A stretch of DNA of 64,000 nucleotides, from contig JAIVFH010000008.1 in NCBI GenBank assembly GCA_025765595.1, positions 62,001 to 126,000 of the forward strand, read 5' to 3'. The notes under the pieces were generated by a model that worked only from the letters and a program-made list of their open reading frames with translations, did no database searches and was not told where the DNA came from. Position numbers and translations under genes: made by a program. The DNA is from Obelidium mucronatum. Lineage: Eukaryota; Chytridiomycota; Chytridiomycetes; Chytridiales; Chytriomycetaceae. Shown here one piece after another: positions 21,043-36,264 of the stretch (position 1 is the stretch's first letter; the number at the start of each line of letters is the position of its first letter).

Positions 21043-21478
21043 TATCCAAAATCATATATGTTTAGGGTGCGGCTTTAATGGGAAATAGCAGTTGGAGAAT
21101 GAGCGTTGGGATGGGTTTTTTTTATTAGTTGTTGGCTTTTGTTCTGTTTTTATTCTTTTTTGGGCCCTTTCGCTCATGGCTTTCAACCTCCAAAACACAA
21201 ATAGGGACAAGGGTTTTAGAGATCAAGCAACGTCTTCTCATGGAGCGTGTTTGTGTGTGCAATGTTTTGATTTGTGTTATCACACTTGATTTTTTCCCTT
21301 TTGTTTTTTTTTGTAGGCAGAAAAGATTGTTGATGTTTTATGAGAATATGAATGTGTAGAGTGAATATCCTTGGTTGCGTGTGCGTGTACAGCCCGAAAA
21401 TCTTGATTTTTGTAGATCTTTCGTTTTTTGCCCTGTGTGGGGGTGTGATTCCTGATTTCACTTTTTCGACAAGAACCG

Positions 21479-22720
21479 ATGAATAATTCCACACAAGAAT
21501 TGGTGTATCAGACCACAGGATGGGTGTACAATTACACGTGGAACGGTAGTACTTTTATCATCCTCATGATTTCCGTTCGCCCCATATTCACAACTCGGCA
21601 AATAACATTTTGCAAAACTCAGGAATGGACAATTCCACTTGGACCGCGTTTCTGATGTATCAGTTATACCTGACATTTGTTCTTTTGTAAGCTTTTTCGG
21701 CCACGGATCCAACCAAGAAAAAAAAACTCATTTTTCTATCAATTCAGAAACGAAGCCCTCCTCAATTACAAAAGAGTATTCATTTGGATCCTTATATTCA
21801 TTGCGATCGCGAGTAATTTCGCATCTTCGATTGCCGGGTTCTTTCTCCTCGATTGTCTCACATTCAACGAAAAGGACAAAAACTTGTGCGAGACGCGACA
21901 CCACGTATACTACTTTTTCACTGCCATCTGCTTCAACTTGGGATACACGCTCCTCTTTTACCGGAAATACAAACTCGTTCCTGATGAAACGTTGGTGATG
22001 GTGGTGGGGTGGTTTCCATCAGGTTCATTCACTGGTGCCTTGGACATGCTTGTCTTGCTCGTGTGTTGTGGGTTAAACATTGCTGCCACTGTTCCTTGCT
22101 TATACAAGGATTTGGAGAGTTGTTTTGATGCGGATATTCATCAGGCGATTGCTGCGTCGATTTCGTTTTTGTATTTTGAAGTTTGGTTTATTGTTTCCTT
22201 GTTTTTAAGGAGGGTTTCGGAAACTCAAGGAGGTGCAGGAGGAGGAGGAGGTGCTGCTGGAGGGGTTGCTGTGTCTGGTGGGAGTGCTCCCAATATCGCG
22301 GCAGGTGATGTGGAGCAAGATGGAACGAGTGTCCCACAACAGCAACACCACCAACAGTTAAAGCAACAAACCTCAACAGTCGTTGTCAATGTCTGGGATA
22401 TTCTTCAACTGCCTTTATTAACAGGTAGTTTAACAGCCACCTATCTTGCGGGTAGTTGGAGCTTCAAGAGCTGGAATGGCAACTTTTACACGAATTTGAT
22501 TTGGAATATGGGGTATTGCTTGTTGCCGTTGTATTGCATTGATGCGATTGTGACGCCAAAGTTTTTGAAAGTGTTGGCGAATAATGGGAGGGATATCGGT
22601 GGTGGTGTTGGGAGGACGAGTGTGGTTGCGGGTGCTGGAGCTGGCGGTGTGGCAGTTTCAAAGGGAGAGGAAGATGGGAGGGTATCTAATTACCGCGGGA
22701 TGAGCGTGAATTTGAAGTAA
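21479..22720 (+). CDS. Seven-helix membrane protein, family member 2
   Basis: Three exons: 21479-21545, 21623-21686 and 21748-22720. The N-terminus carries several N-x-S/T sites and W-x-Y-x-Y-T-W, like the copy at 36265. The helices show D-C-L-T-F-N, a Y-R-K-Y-K loop, S-F-L-Y-F-E-V-W-F and W-N-G-N-F-Y-T-N. It differs from the others in two ways. It has two introns near the N-terminus and none at the W-N-M codon. It also has a Gly/Gln-rich insertion of about 60 residues in the loop before the sixth helix (22220-22380). The C-terminal tail is Gly/Val-rich. Function unknown; topology suggests a receptor or sensor. Confidence 0.8.
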
Positions 22721-22820
22721 ATTTGAAGTCGTTTTCTTCTCAATTTCAATTTCTTTTAAATAAAAAAAAACTATCACATTATTGACATAATAACATCAAG
22801 ATAAGTTTATTGAGGGGGGG

Positions 22821-23532
22821 TTATAATATACACTGTAGTGCCTTCTCTTTTCCATATTTATACACTTTTAAATAACGACACCACCAGACTGTACCAGCAA
22901 CCCAGGAATGCCCCACCATACGAATACCATCTCGAATCAAGTTGTTGATTTGCCGATTTACACCATAATTATTATTATTATTGTTGTTGTTGATGTCTTG
23001 ATCTCCATCACGGTTTGGTTCAAGATCTCCTCCCCGTTGATCATACAACACAACCGTCTGATTGACAGCACCCACAAACCGCTCCATTTCATCCCTCTCC
23101 CCAGTACTCCAATACACTTGAAACACAAACGCGATCATATGCTTCAAGATTTGTAATGAAGAGCTGTCACCTGATATCGGGATGATGGCAGGCCACAACA
23201 GCCGCCGGTTCCATGCAACTTGGTTTGCAGCGTGAGATATCATACAGCGATATAACAACGTATATGGCGATGGCAGGATGGTCTTTGGTTTGGTACAACA
23301 CGAGCAAGACTTTAGTTTGACTCATGGAAAGGATCTCCATGGGTGTCTTTTTTGAAGCACCACCTTGTGTGTTGTTGAGGTTGTTGATGTTGGTACAGCA
23401 GGTGTTGGTCTCGCCGTCGTCGCGGCATGATGCGATTGAGATTCGGGAGTTGCTACCGTGGAGACCATTGCCTCTGCTGGTGCTAGAGATACTGGTTTCG
23501 GATAGCCACAGGCAAGGCGATTCTAGTGCCAT
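22821..23532 (-). CDS. Unrecognised small-protein family, copy A
   Basis: The first part (23532 to about 23210) encodes a soluble-looking N-terminus with M-S-Q-T-K-V-L-L-V-L-Y and A-I-A-I-Y-V-V. The second frame (about 23160-22821) contains the family signature: I-L-K-H-M-I-A-F-V-F-Q-V-Y-W, then R-F-V-G-A-V-N, and R-M-V-G-H-S near the end. A 49-nt intron (weak GTTGCA donor, ATATCAG acceptor near 23172) could join them in phase; otherwise the copy is frameshifted. An Asn run sits before the last block. It lies about 100 bp from the end of the 7TM gene (convergent). No known family is recognised. Confidence 0.5.
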
Positions 23533-23999
23533 TTCGGATCTCTCCGCCTTTTTTTTTCTTGTTGGCAGAAAAAAAAAAGGCAGTGATTAATTTGGCGAAT
23601 GTTTTTTTGCCTTGTTGTGTTGTAGAAAATCTTCTCGTGCAAGACACAAAAATTTCGCCTTTGATGACTAACACGATGAATGAGTATTGAATGTTTAAGA
23701 GTTTAGGACCTAAGCTACATGGCCATTATGTGGATAAATTATAATTGCATTTGGGTTGGATATCCTTGATGAGGTGATTACCTTGGATGATTGATGTACG
23801 TACCACAAGCCCAAGTCAAGGCAAGTGAAAAGTGATAGCAGAAGATAGCGTGGTCAGACAAAAAAAAGAACGTTAGATGAAAGGATCTTCCTTAAAAGCC
23901 CAGAACTTGAGCAGAAAGATATCGAGAAACGTTAGGGTTCCTATGCTTTTCCTCTTCCTCTTCCTCCTCCTACCTCTCCTCCTCCTCCTCCTCCTCCTC

Positions 24000-24650
24000 C
24001 TCCTTGCGTCGTTCGAATTACATCTGAAAAGTCTTATTCACGGCTTCCACAAATCGCAATGTTCTCGAACTCTGAATTCCCCGTCAGAAATAATCCTAGA
24101 GTACCTGCCAGCTAGAATCAGCCCCTTGCGATACATTCGGCATTTTAGTCTAAGCGACGGCTTATGTGACTTAGTGGGAACGTGGGCGTTGAGTTCTAGA
24201 AGAACGCGTGATTTCTCCAAAGAATCTCTCTTTTTATTATTGAACACACATTGGTAATGTAATAGATACGATACGATAAGCGGCTATCATATTATAACAG
24301 CCCCGCGATCCGCAGCAGTCGAATCGCGTAATATCTTAAAATGAAAAAGACACTCAGACAACGTAAAATTGCCAAGGAATAATGGTCATACTGTGGCTGA
24401 GGGACAAATCAAAGGAACCTGGTTCACTGTAGGATTTCCGGATAATGGTATCAGGGATGGAAAAGGGGGCAAACACCAAAACTCTTATTCGATTGCCAAA
24501 GCGAGAAAGGGGGGTGTATTTATATTGTTGGCGTTGCTGCTCTGCAACCTCTACTGCTGCTGGGTCACGGTTGTTGCCAGTTGTTGCACTGATTCCAAAA
24601 AAAGTTGGAAAGCGATGGACACTGATATATAACGACAAGGTTTTCAATCT
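24000..24650 (-). pseudogene. Probable decayed copy of the small-protein family (copy E)
   Basis: Fragments in different frames resemble the family in order: L-S-L-S-H-S-M near 24400 (compare V-S-L-Q-M-S-H in copy D), and R-F-V-E-A-V-N-K-T near 24040 (compare R-F-V-G-A-V-N in copy A). No intact reading frame joins them, and a (GAG/CTC)n tract follows. This is a weak call based on short similarities; it could also be chance. Confidence 0.3.
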
Positions 24651-24961
24651 TTGAAAAGCTCGGAACTTTTTTTAGGTCGGGGCCTTGAGGTAGTCTCAAT
24701 TCATCATGTGACCAAAAATGGTCTTAATGAATGCTTTTTTCCTCTCGTGTGAGATTGGTGTTTCGAAAAATGTTTTTTTTGCTTCCTTTTTCCAAAAAAA
24801 CCCCTTTTCAAAAAAGAATATGGCGTATATATTTATTGTATTCTGAGAAACTGGGGTGGAAGTAAAACCAAGAAAGAAAAAAAAAAAAGGAAAAAAAAAA
24901 ATAAAAAGCAAGAGGATATGAAGGAGAAAAAAAAGGAGAGAGATTCCCCCCTCCCTTCCAA

Positions 24962-28862
<3,901 letters not shown>

Positions 28863-29122
28863 CGGTGCAAAGCGCTGGTCTAATTTGCGGCCATCGTGAC
28901 AGTAAGTCCTCCTTCAACGCCCCGACACACATGACCAGATCCTACTTACTCGATTCAATACGGCTTAGTTAGTGTGGTAATTGCGGCCCGGCTTTACACG
29001 GCGGATCTGAAGGAGAGCGCGAAACGAGTTTGATCTCTCTAAATGAATTTTGAAAAATAAAGGGTCACGCTGAATGATGTTTATGAATAAGGATTAAATC
29101 CCCATTACATTCTATATTTATT
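28863..29122. promoter_or_regulatory. Upstream region of the PKC gene, possibly with a 5' non-coding or first exon
   Basis: A frame (G-R-K-L-D-Q-R-F-A-P) extends upstream of ATG 28862, and a good donor GTAAGT lies at about 28960 on the minus strand. A short first exon may therefore exist here. No other gene was seen. Confidence 0.35.
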
Positions 29123-31063
29123 TCACTTTTTCTTTTTGGCTGTTTTTGCACTTGCTCCTCGACTAGCCAAAGATGCACTGCTCGCCTTGGCCTCTGCTGC
29201 GGCCGCTTGGGCTGCCGCTACCGCCGCTCGTTGTTGCTGCATTGCATATACTTTCTCATCCTCCTCTTTTTCGTATTTTTTCATGGCGATCCTATCGGAG
29301 CTTAGCTTTTGATATCGGTTCAGCAATTCCGTAGTTTGATAATCAATCTTTTTCTCCACATGTTGGACAAGCGATGAAATCAAGGGTAAGGTATTGGCTG
29401 CAAGAAGGGTTCCAATATTTTGTGGATTCAGAGGTGCATCTGCTGTAATTTTGACGGGATGAGGCGGAGGTGCTGGTACTGCAACAGCGGGATTGACACC
29501 ACCACCACCACCACTGGGTTGTACTGAACTAGCAGGTCTCGCAATAATCGAGGCTCGTGATGACGGCTGAATTTTGGTTTCCTCCTCCTATTATCGCACC
29601 TGCTGCCATGCTGTTGTTTCTGAAACTGCCGCCATCACTTCCTTCCGCTTCTCCTGTCACGATAACATGATTGAGTCCTGGCCACTCTTTTGGAGCCGGA
29701 GCATGAATGATATACAGATCTTCCTCTTCTTGCGCATCAATCACCATCTTCTGCGATTTGGAAAATCACCTCTGGCTCCACAACAACTGGTAGCTTCAAT
29801 CCGGAAATGGTTCCAATGGCTCGACCGAAATAACCATATCTAGAAACAACAAAAAATAAGAATTAAGAAATAAGGAAACATATCAAAGGCTTTTAAACCA
29901 ACTTTGTCGACGAATTCGTATCATTTCAGCAATCTGTTCATCCTCCTTCAACCTCCTTTCCTTCTCCTAACGCTTCTTTTTTGGCGCGATCGATCGCCTC
30001 CAGTTCCTGCCTCTCGTTTTTTGGCCGCCTTCTCGGCTTCAATCAACAGGTACTCGTCCCATTTCTCTGCAGGAATTGCTCCACTAAGCGGCTTTGGTTC
30101 ACAAAAGTCTTGGATTGTTTGATGTACAACCGGTTGTATCGATTTCTTGTGGACGCGTGAAGAAGTGTGTCAAGAGCTTCAGGTGTTTGACATACCTGTA
30201 CCAAAAAAAAATAATTTGTTATTACACCCTTGCTCTGAGGCTACAAAAAGAAATGCCTACGTATTTCCGAAATAGTCAATCATATATTTAGCTTCCAATG
30301 CAGAGAAAATTGGCGGCGCTGATACTGGAATACATGTCCATGGTGGGATAGAACACGTTAATAATCCTTTTAGGTTCCGTTCAAAGATCCCTATACAATG
30401 AGAGGTATTGCTTTCGCCTCTCGCTTTCGATTTTTGAATCATATCTGGGTATAGCAAGAAACGGTAAATGAACCGCCGCACGAAAAAAAAATAAAACTCA
30501 CCGAGATACTCTTCATGTGTCTTTGCAAACAAAGTCAACCAATGAACACTTTGCGCCACACTGTACCCCCACCCATAAGACTCCAAAAGCGCTTCATAAT
30601 AATATTCCGCCAACGCCGTATCCCTCGCCGCCACATTTTCCGCTTCTGGGTTTTGTAGCGCTTCCAGCTCAGCTGTATTCGGACTCGGACACAATAGAAG
30701 CGACTGCGGTGGATTCAACGGCGGCTGCAAATTAAACCATGCCCGGATCGTGCTCAACGCCTCCTCCTTTTCCTCGCGATCTCGCGTTTTCACGCGAAGC
30801 ATCAGATCAATCGCGTATTCTGGGCCGATCGAGAGCGCGTCGGCTCCTTTGAAACAAGGTTCCGATTCCTTCAAGCTGTTACTGTTGTTGCTGTCCGTTT
30901 GTAGATCCCAAATCTCGGCACTTTGAGCAATCGCGGCACGTTTTTGACGGACCTTTTCTTTGATCTGAGAGATTGTGGGGGCGGGGAGGAGAAACTCGGC
31001 GAATGGTGGCGGTTGATCTGGTGTCGGCTCCTTTCCTCCCTTCTTTGCACTGTTCTTGCTCAT
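29123..31063 (-). CDS. CLAMP-domain-like flagellar central-pair protein (CFAP119/C1a-32-like)
   Basis: The first exon (31063 to about 30500) encodes a Lys/Pro-rich start and a helical domain with Y-Y-Y-E-A-L-L-E-S-Y-G-W-G and S-V-H-W-L-T-L-F-A-K. After an intron the next exon gives F-E-R-N-L-K-G-L-L-T, P-P-I-F-S-A-L-E-A-K and D-Y-F-G-N-T-Y-V-K-H, the layout of the C1a-32 (CLAMP) domain. Later exons give A-E-K-W-D-E-Y-L-L (about 30060), a Gly-rich block and a C-terminal coiled coil with Ala/Lys-rich end (29383-29123). A frame break of one base lies near 30165. The family works in the axonemal central pair, which would support a flagellated zoospore stage. The family call rests on remembered motif order only. 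Confidence 0.5.
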
Positions 31064-31309
31064 TGGATGATGTTTTTTTTTTTTTTTTGTCACTGGAAAA
31101 ATTCAATTTCAAAAAATTCTAGGGGCTTCCCATCTCCCCTTTATTTTATTTATCTTTATTGCAGCCGGAAAGAAAAAGTTATCCGTTTAAAACCACGGAT
31201 TACATCAGCCTCCCCAGCCAGCCCCCCCGCTCCGCATTCCTAAAAAAAAAAAGAGGGGGTGAAGTCAGCACTTCAATTTCTAGCCCCACCAGTTCAAGCC
31301 ATCCCTGTC
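31064..31309. other. Divergent intergenic region
   Basis: It lies between the CLAMP-like start (-) and small-protein copy B (+). It has T-, A- and C-rich tracts and no clear motif. Confidence 0.35.
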
Positions 31310-31972
31310 ATGCACCTCCATCTCATTTCCAGCAACGATAGTGGTAACGGGGGGTGCTCCACCACCCGGGTACAAGTATGCACCACTCCCGGAAGCAACG
31401 AATGCATCAGCGCTACGAGTATTCAATCATACCCAATCACAAGGATGAGTGTTCTTCAGGCCGGATACAACCTGATCCTACATCATCTGTTGTGCACTCA
31501 AATGACTGATCATGATAGGTGGTGATGATGGTGTTCAACATCAACAACTATACCCTTCTTATCACTATACAAGTGCTGTATATGCCTGTTTTGGGGATTC
31601 TGGATGCTGGTTCGCGTGAGTTTGGAGACATTGTTGTCAATGGAACAAGTCATCTTGCTGCCGCCTGCTGGCGGCAGCGGTGGGGGCGGTGTAGCAGCCC
31701 TTGATGTTTTGAAAAGCTGTTTGGCTTTCAGTTTCGAAATCGCATGGGATCGGCAGGGGGAGACGGAAGAAAAGTATGCGTCAGGTGTGTTGCAAAGTTC
31801 CGGACCCCAAGGGAAGGATGCACCGGCGCCCGATGGTCAAGACCGATTGTCTTTGATATACCAATTAGTTGATGCTGTTAATACCATTTTGGACGTGTGT
31901 CAGAGGAGAGACTGGGAGCTGTTGTTTGCTTTGGCGGCTCTAGGGAGAACAGCGGTTGGTCATGTTGGATAA
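31310..31972 (+). pseudogene. Unrecognised small-protein family, copy B (frame-disrupted)
   Basis: The N-terminal frame (from ATG 31310) runs to a TGA near 31525 and includes M-S-V-L-Q. Another frame near 31565-31615 holds Y-T-S-A-V-Y-A, resembling the D-V-I-Y-A-V block of copy D. A third frame (from about 31650) gives D-V-L-K-S-C-L-A-F-S-F-E, L-V-D-A-V-N and A-L-G-R-T-A-V-G-H-V-G before a stop at 31972. The order of blocks is that of the family, with an extra Gly/Pro/Gln-rich insert. Two frame changes make it either a pseudogene or a gene with missed introns or errors. Confidence 0.45.
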
Positions 31973-32596
31973 GGACATGCCAACAAAAAACCCCTTGTTG
32001 TGCTATATCCTTCTTTCTCTCCTTCTTTTCTTTCAAGATATTTTACGAATTAGTTTCTATATTAATAATACCGACTGTAACCTTTGCCTTTTCATAATCC
32101 CGGGTATTACTCATCTTTGAAAGAAAAATTTCTCCACAGAAAATTCCTTTCAATATCGGGATATTTTTGTTATCGGTGGATGGTTCATTGTTCAGCCAGG
32201 CATACCATTGAATCCTTCTTTTTTTTCGTGTACTACTGAGATTGAATTGTATTTGATGGGTTTTTCCTTGGAGGTCTTCAAAAATGAGGGTTGTTACACC
32301 GACAAAAGTGAGGTGACGTTCCAACCTTACGTCACTAGGGCTATCACATGTTTGGCGAACTATTTTGAGAATAAGTGCTTCTTCCTTTTGGGTCGATTAT
32401 AGCGATCTATCCATCTTATCCAAAGACAAGCATTCACTTTTGTGAATCCGGTCGGTACTATTACTTTTTTTTTTTTCCAGATATACATGCACCCATCGGA
32501 AAAAAAAAGATCCCACTAATAAGGCCGGCCGAAACCTTCATAGTTATATTTATTTTCTTTTCCCTCCCCTCTTCCCCCCCTGGAAAGCCTTCGCTC
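31973..32596. other. Intergenic region between small-protein copies B and C
   Basis: AT-rich, with short frames on both strands and no recognisable product. Confidence 0.35.
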
Positions 32597-33102
32597 ATGT
32601 CGTTGGAAGCACCAACGGGATTTGGTATCGCTCTCACCATTGACCACGAGAACCAGATCCAGGCATCATCCACCAACGAAACTCAAATGACAGTACTTCA
32701 AACCAGCCATACAACATGTCCTGCTTGTCATCCAAAGGTCGGCGGGTGGGAACCGGAGGGATGCGATTTATGCTATTGTTGGGTTATACCTTTCCGTCCC
32801 TTCTTCATCAGCACCTCAGCACCGAGGCGTCGGACTACGGGACGAGGCAGGCAGCGGGTGGCGATAAGCCCGCGACCTTGGAACTCATGAGTGGAAGTAA
32901 TGAAATGGAGCTCCTGCGAAACGTGGTCATTTATGTGTTCCAACTGTATTGGAGCGGGAAAGGAAGAAATGATCTCGATCAATTGGTTTCCGCCGTAAAC
33001 TTGGTTTCAAAAATGTACGCAAGTGGCGGCAGCGCAGAGCTGCTTGCTGAATATGCTGACCACGGGTATTTACTGTCAGGCCACGGCAACACGGGCTTGT
33101 AG
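32597..33102 (+). pseudogene. Unrecognised small-protein family, copy C (two frame shifts)
   Basis: Frame 1 (from ATG 32597) gives the family start, with M-T-V-L-Q-T-S-H. Deleting one base near 32713-32716 (ACAACA) would continue it as H-V-L-L-V-I-Q, parallel to T-K-V-L-L-V-L-Y in copy A, then D-A-I-Y-A-I and Y-L-S-V-P. A second shift near 32850-32870 leads to the last frame: M-E-L-L-R-N-V-V-I-Y-V-F-Q-L-Y-W, L-V-S-A-V-N-L-V-S and L-L-S-G-H-G. The conserved blocks are well kept, so recent damage or sequence error is likely. Function unknown. Confidence 0.55.
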
Positions 33103-33466
33103 TTTTTTAAGTGAAAGACACAATCATGAGCCTTGAACTACACCACCATTCTTCCCGTTTTCTTGGCGATTGCTTCTGTTTTTTTTTATTTCCCCCTTCT
33201 TATATATTACTCCGATTTCGGATGTCAAACGAATGTAAAGTGTACAGTAAAGATTTTGACTTTTAAATTTTGATCATTAATAAGCCATCAAGATTCAAGT
33301 CCTAAATAAATCTGCTTTTATGAAGTAGTATCGTTCTGAACTTCCGGAGAAACGTTGCTGCTATCATTTTTTCTTGCAAGAAACCGCGTGATCCATCTGC
33401 CAAATTTTTTTATTGCCCTTTCCAACATCACCATTACGAGAGCTGCTTTTTTTTTCCTTCATTCTC

Positions 33467-33970
33467 ATGACCACCCCTGTCCAATATACCACCTTGGCAT
33501 CTCTGGTACTCACAAGAGTTGGGGACGAGATGCATGTTCTAGAGAACCCAGACCCAACAACAGTGATGGTATCTCTTCAAATGAGTCATCTCGGTGCATG
33601 GGCGTTTGTGCATTCATTGAATGATTCCAATGCAGACGACGTCATCTATGCCGTTGCCGCATTGTTTGCTTCGGTACCTGGTGCTGCTGTCAGTTTATTT
33701 GGCCGTCATCACGAAGACGTTTCGAGTGTGCCGCCGCCGTTGTTGTTGTATCCTGGAGAAAATGTCATGGAGTTACTTCAAAACATGGTCATTTATTCAT
33801 TCGAATGGTACATCAAATTCGAATCCTCTGAGAGAATTGAAAGACTTGCTTTCGCTCTCAATAAGGTTTCTGAATGGGCGAGGACTTGGAATCAGCAATG
33901 TAGTGGTAATATACAAGCACATGCTGCAATTGGACGGATTCTCTCGGGCCATTCAGAAACTTGCTTCTAA
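33467..33970 (+). CDS. Unrecognised small-protein family, copy D (intact, 167 aa)
   Basis: This is a single open frame without introns from ATG 33467. Blocks in order: L-V-L-T-R-V-G-D-E, V-S-L-Q-M-S-H, D-D-V-I-Y-A-V-A-A-L-F, M-E-L-L-Q-N-M-V-I-Y-S-F-E, R-L-A-F-A-L-N-K-V-S, and R-I-L-S-G-H-S near the C-terminus. It has no signal peptide, membrane helix or low complexity, so it is probably a compact cytosolic helical domain. It is the reference copy for the family, and its stop lies 22 bp from the end of the convergent cyclin C gene. I do not recognise the fold or function. Confidence 0.65.
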   Translation: MTTPVQYTTLASLVLTRVGDEMHVLENPDPTTVMVSLQMSHLGAWAFVHSLNDSNADDVIYAVAALFASVPGAAVSLFGRHHEDVSSVPPPLLLYPGENVMELLQNMVIYSFEWYIKFESSERIERLAFALNKVSEWARTWNQQCSGNIQAHAAIGRILSGHSETCF

Positions 33971-33992
33971 TATAATAATAGTGGCTTATTTT

Positions 33993-35171
33993 TTATACAT
34001 AGTGTATTAGTACTTTTAGTAAATAAACGTAAATGCCTAATTTCAGTTTATTTATCAATTCCAATGTAGCTGGTCCATCGTAAAGGGACATTGTTTGGTA
34101 AAGATCCAACAGCTGTTGAACAAGAATCAGAATCTACAGTTTGGAGCAAAAGTAAGTGACAAAATTATTGAGAGAGACAGAAACCACTGTTTAAACCTGA
34201 TCCGGCTGAACGTTCACTCTTGAAAACCATAGCCCAAAATCAATAGATTCGACCATTTTCTCTTGCATTGCCGCCGTGAGGTATATTACTCCCAAAGCAA
34301 TCATGTGTGGGGGGTATAGAAGAGGCAGGTCTGACCGATACGTGTCATTGATGAGCATCCAAGCGTTCTGAAGGAAAATAGTCCCAGGTTCTTTTGGGAA
34401 GCCGAGATCTTTAATATATCTGAAAAAAAAATGTTCTTGTGAGTATCTTAAAATGAGAACAACGTTTACACCTGACTTACAGGGCCACAGATTGATAAGG
34501 GTGAAAGACAACCATGTAAAAATCTAAGCTTCCAGCAAGTGGAATTCGCACTCGGAAATCTTAACCATGTCAATCGCATAGTTGGCTGTTTGTTCTTTTT
34601 ATGGGCTGGCGAGAATTGGGGTGTCAAAAAAAAATTCGTACCTCCCAGGACCGATGGCGATTGTACCGCTTGGACAATAGCTTTTATATGAAACGGATGT
34701 TCTTCGACTTTGCTGAGGGACATGTTAACAGAAGGAATAAGTTAAATAATCTCACTCACGCAGCCAAATACACGCAAGTTGCCGCCACAAGAATAGCATC
34801 GATGTGCGGTTGCTTCCTATTGATAAAAGGACGCTTCACGTGATATCTTAGAAAGAAAACTGCTGCTGTGGCGAGGATCTGCTGCCGTAACTTGAGTATT
34901 TTCGCAATCGATGTCATTACTATCGCCAAGATAAGTATTTCCAGGACTTTTGTCAAAGCTGCAAAGCGCTTAACTGGTCATGTAAAATTGATGCACATGC
35001 TGTCTTTCGACGTAAGTCAGAGACTCTCCGTTTTGGGATATTAGTGTATCCAGTTGTTGTCTGGTAAACAGCCACGACTTCCTGATGTTTCACGACGTGT
35101 AAGTACTTGTTTATCTTCAGCCCAGAGTCAATTCGGTACCGTTGTGATGATGTCCAAAAGGATGCCGCCAT
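33993..35171 (-). CDS. CCNC: Cyclin C (Mediator kinase module / Ssn8-like)
   Basis: Exon 1 (35171 to about 35105) gives M-A-A-S-F-W-T-S-S-Q, the cyclin C N-terminus. An internal exon (about 34955-34760) gives L-K-L-R-Q-Q-I-L-A-T-A-A-V and A-T-C-V-Y-L-A-A. Then come V-E-E-H-P-F-H-I-K, Y-M-V-V-F-H-P-Y, and an exon with N-D-T-Y-R-S-D-L-P-L-L-Y-P-P-H-M-I-A-L. The last exon (about 34120-33993) gives L-V-Q-Q-L-L-D-L-Y. These follow the cyclin C order through both cyclin folds. The protein partners Cdk8 in the Mediator kinase module. Exon borders between 34960 and 35105 are not certain. It diverges from the 7TM gene at 35209 with only 37 bp between start codons. Confidence 0.85.
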
Positions 35172-35208
35172 CGCCTTTGTTCAGTGATTTTCACCTTCAA
35201 GAAAAACC

Positions 35209-36193
35209 ATGGCCGATCTTACCACGATTCCTGAGACTGGATGGGTATTCTATTACGAGTGGAGCTTGAGAGATTACTGGCACCTGGCTTGCCTTCCTTG
35301 TTGCTCAACTATACTTCTCCGTGCTTCTATTTGTTCGCTCCCTGGAGCATCGCAAGGCCACATTATTTTGGTTCATTATATACGCTGGAATATTTTCAAA
35401 CTTTGCTGCGGGCGTATCGGGTGTCGCGTATATAGATTGTAAGACGTTCAACAGTGATCCAGAGGCAACATGTGACGTTCCCAGAAGATTCTATTACGCT
35501 TTCGTGATACTGTACTACCAAATGTCATTCACTCTGGTCTACTACAGAAAGTTGAAGTTGGTCCCAGATTTAATCGCCAAAAGAGGCGTTCTAGATGCGA
35601 CTGTTTTGCTTGCGTGTTCAGTGCTATCATTGGTCGGAAACGTGCCGTCTTTCTATCTAAGTGAGCTGGAATGCTTTGCTTATGATATATACTGTGGAAT
35701 TGCAGCCATCCTTTCGTTTCTTTATTTTGAAGTTTGGTTCGCGTCACGTGTAGCCCAAATGACAATGGAATCAAGTCAGAAACTACTTATATTTCAGTTA
35801 ACTGTTCGAACTGGCTTAATGAAGCTGGTTTATCTTGTAGGATCTTTTTCTTTCAAAATATGGGGTGGCAACTTTTTCACCAACACTTTTTGGAACATGT
35901 AAGATTGTGATAGGGCAGATACTTTTTTTTTTAAAATCAAAACATCCAGGGGATACTGCCTGGTTTCTTTGGCCGTCATAGAAACTCTAATGTCTGCTCA
36001 ATTCCTAAAGCTTTTCAAAACACAAACAACTCTACCAAAAGCTGAATCATTCCGCCAAAATGACTCTCAAAGTCGAAAATCGCTACCCCGACATCAATCA
36101 ACGGCTGGCACAACCAGCTCTTTGATGCCGCCAGGACAAACGTTTGAATCGCGAAGGCCGAAGGAGAAGTTAGAGTTGATAAAACGAATATAA
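35209..36193 (+). CDS. Seven-helix membrane protein, family member 3 (one frame break)
   Basis: Exon 1 spans 35209-35898 and exon 2 spans 35950-36193; the intron splits the Met codon of W-N-M as in copies 1 and 4. The protein starts with E-T-G-W-V-F-Y-Y-E-W and continues with R-S-L-E-H-R-K, D-C-K-T-F-N, Y-Y-R-K-L-K, S-F-L-Y-F-E-V-W-F, G-G-N-F-F-T-N and V-I-E-T-L-M-S-A-Q-F-L-K, then a Ser/Gln-rich tail. A surplus C in the CACC run at about 35281-35284 shifts the frame before W-L-A-F-L-V; copy 4 reads straight through the same place. It is a tandem duplicate of the next gene. Function unknown. Confidence 0.78.
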
Positions 36194-36264
36194 AGACTTG
36201 AAAATATTCTGTTTTATTGAAAGGGGATTTCCACCAACACGGCAAACCAAACCAACCCAAGTCC

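Noticed and set aside
23877..24257. Plus-strand ORF with a poly-Leu segment
   Set aside because: The Leu run is a (CTC)n simple repeat and the remaining sequence is better explained as antisense to a decayed small-protein copy.
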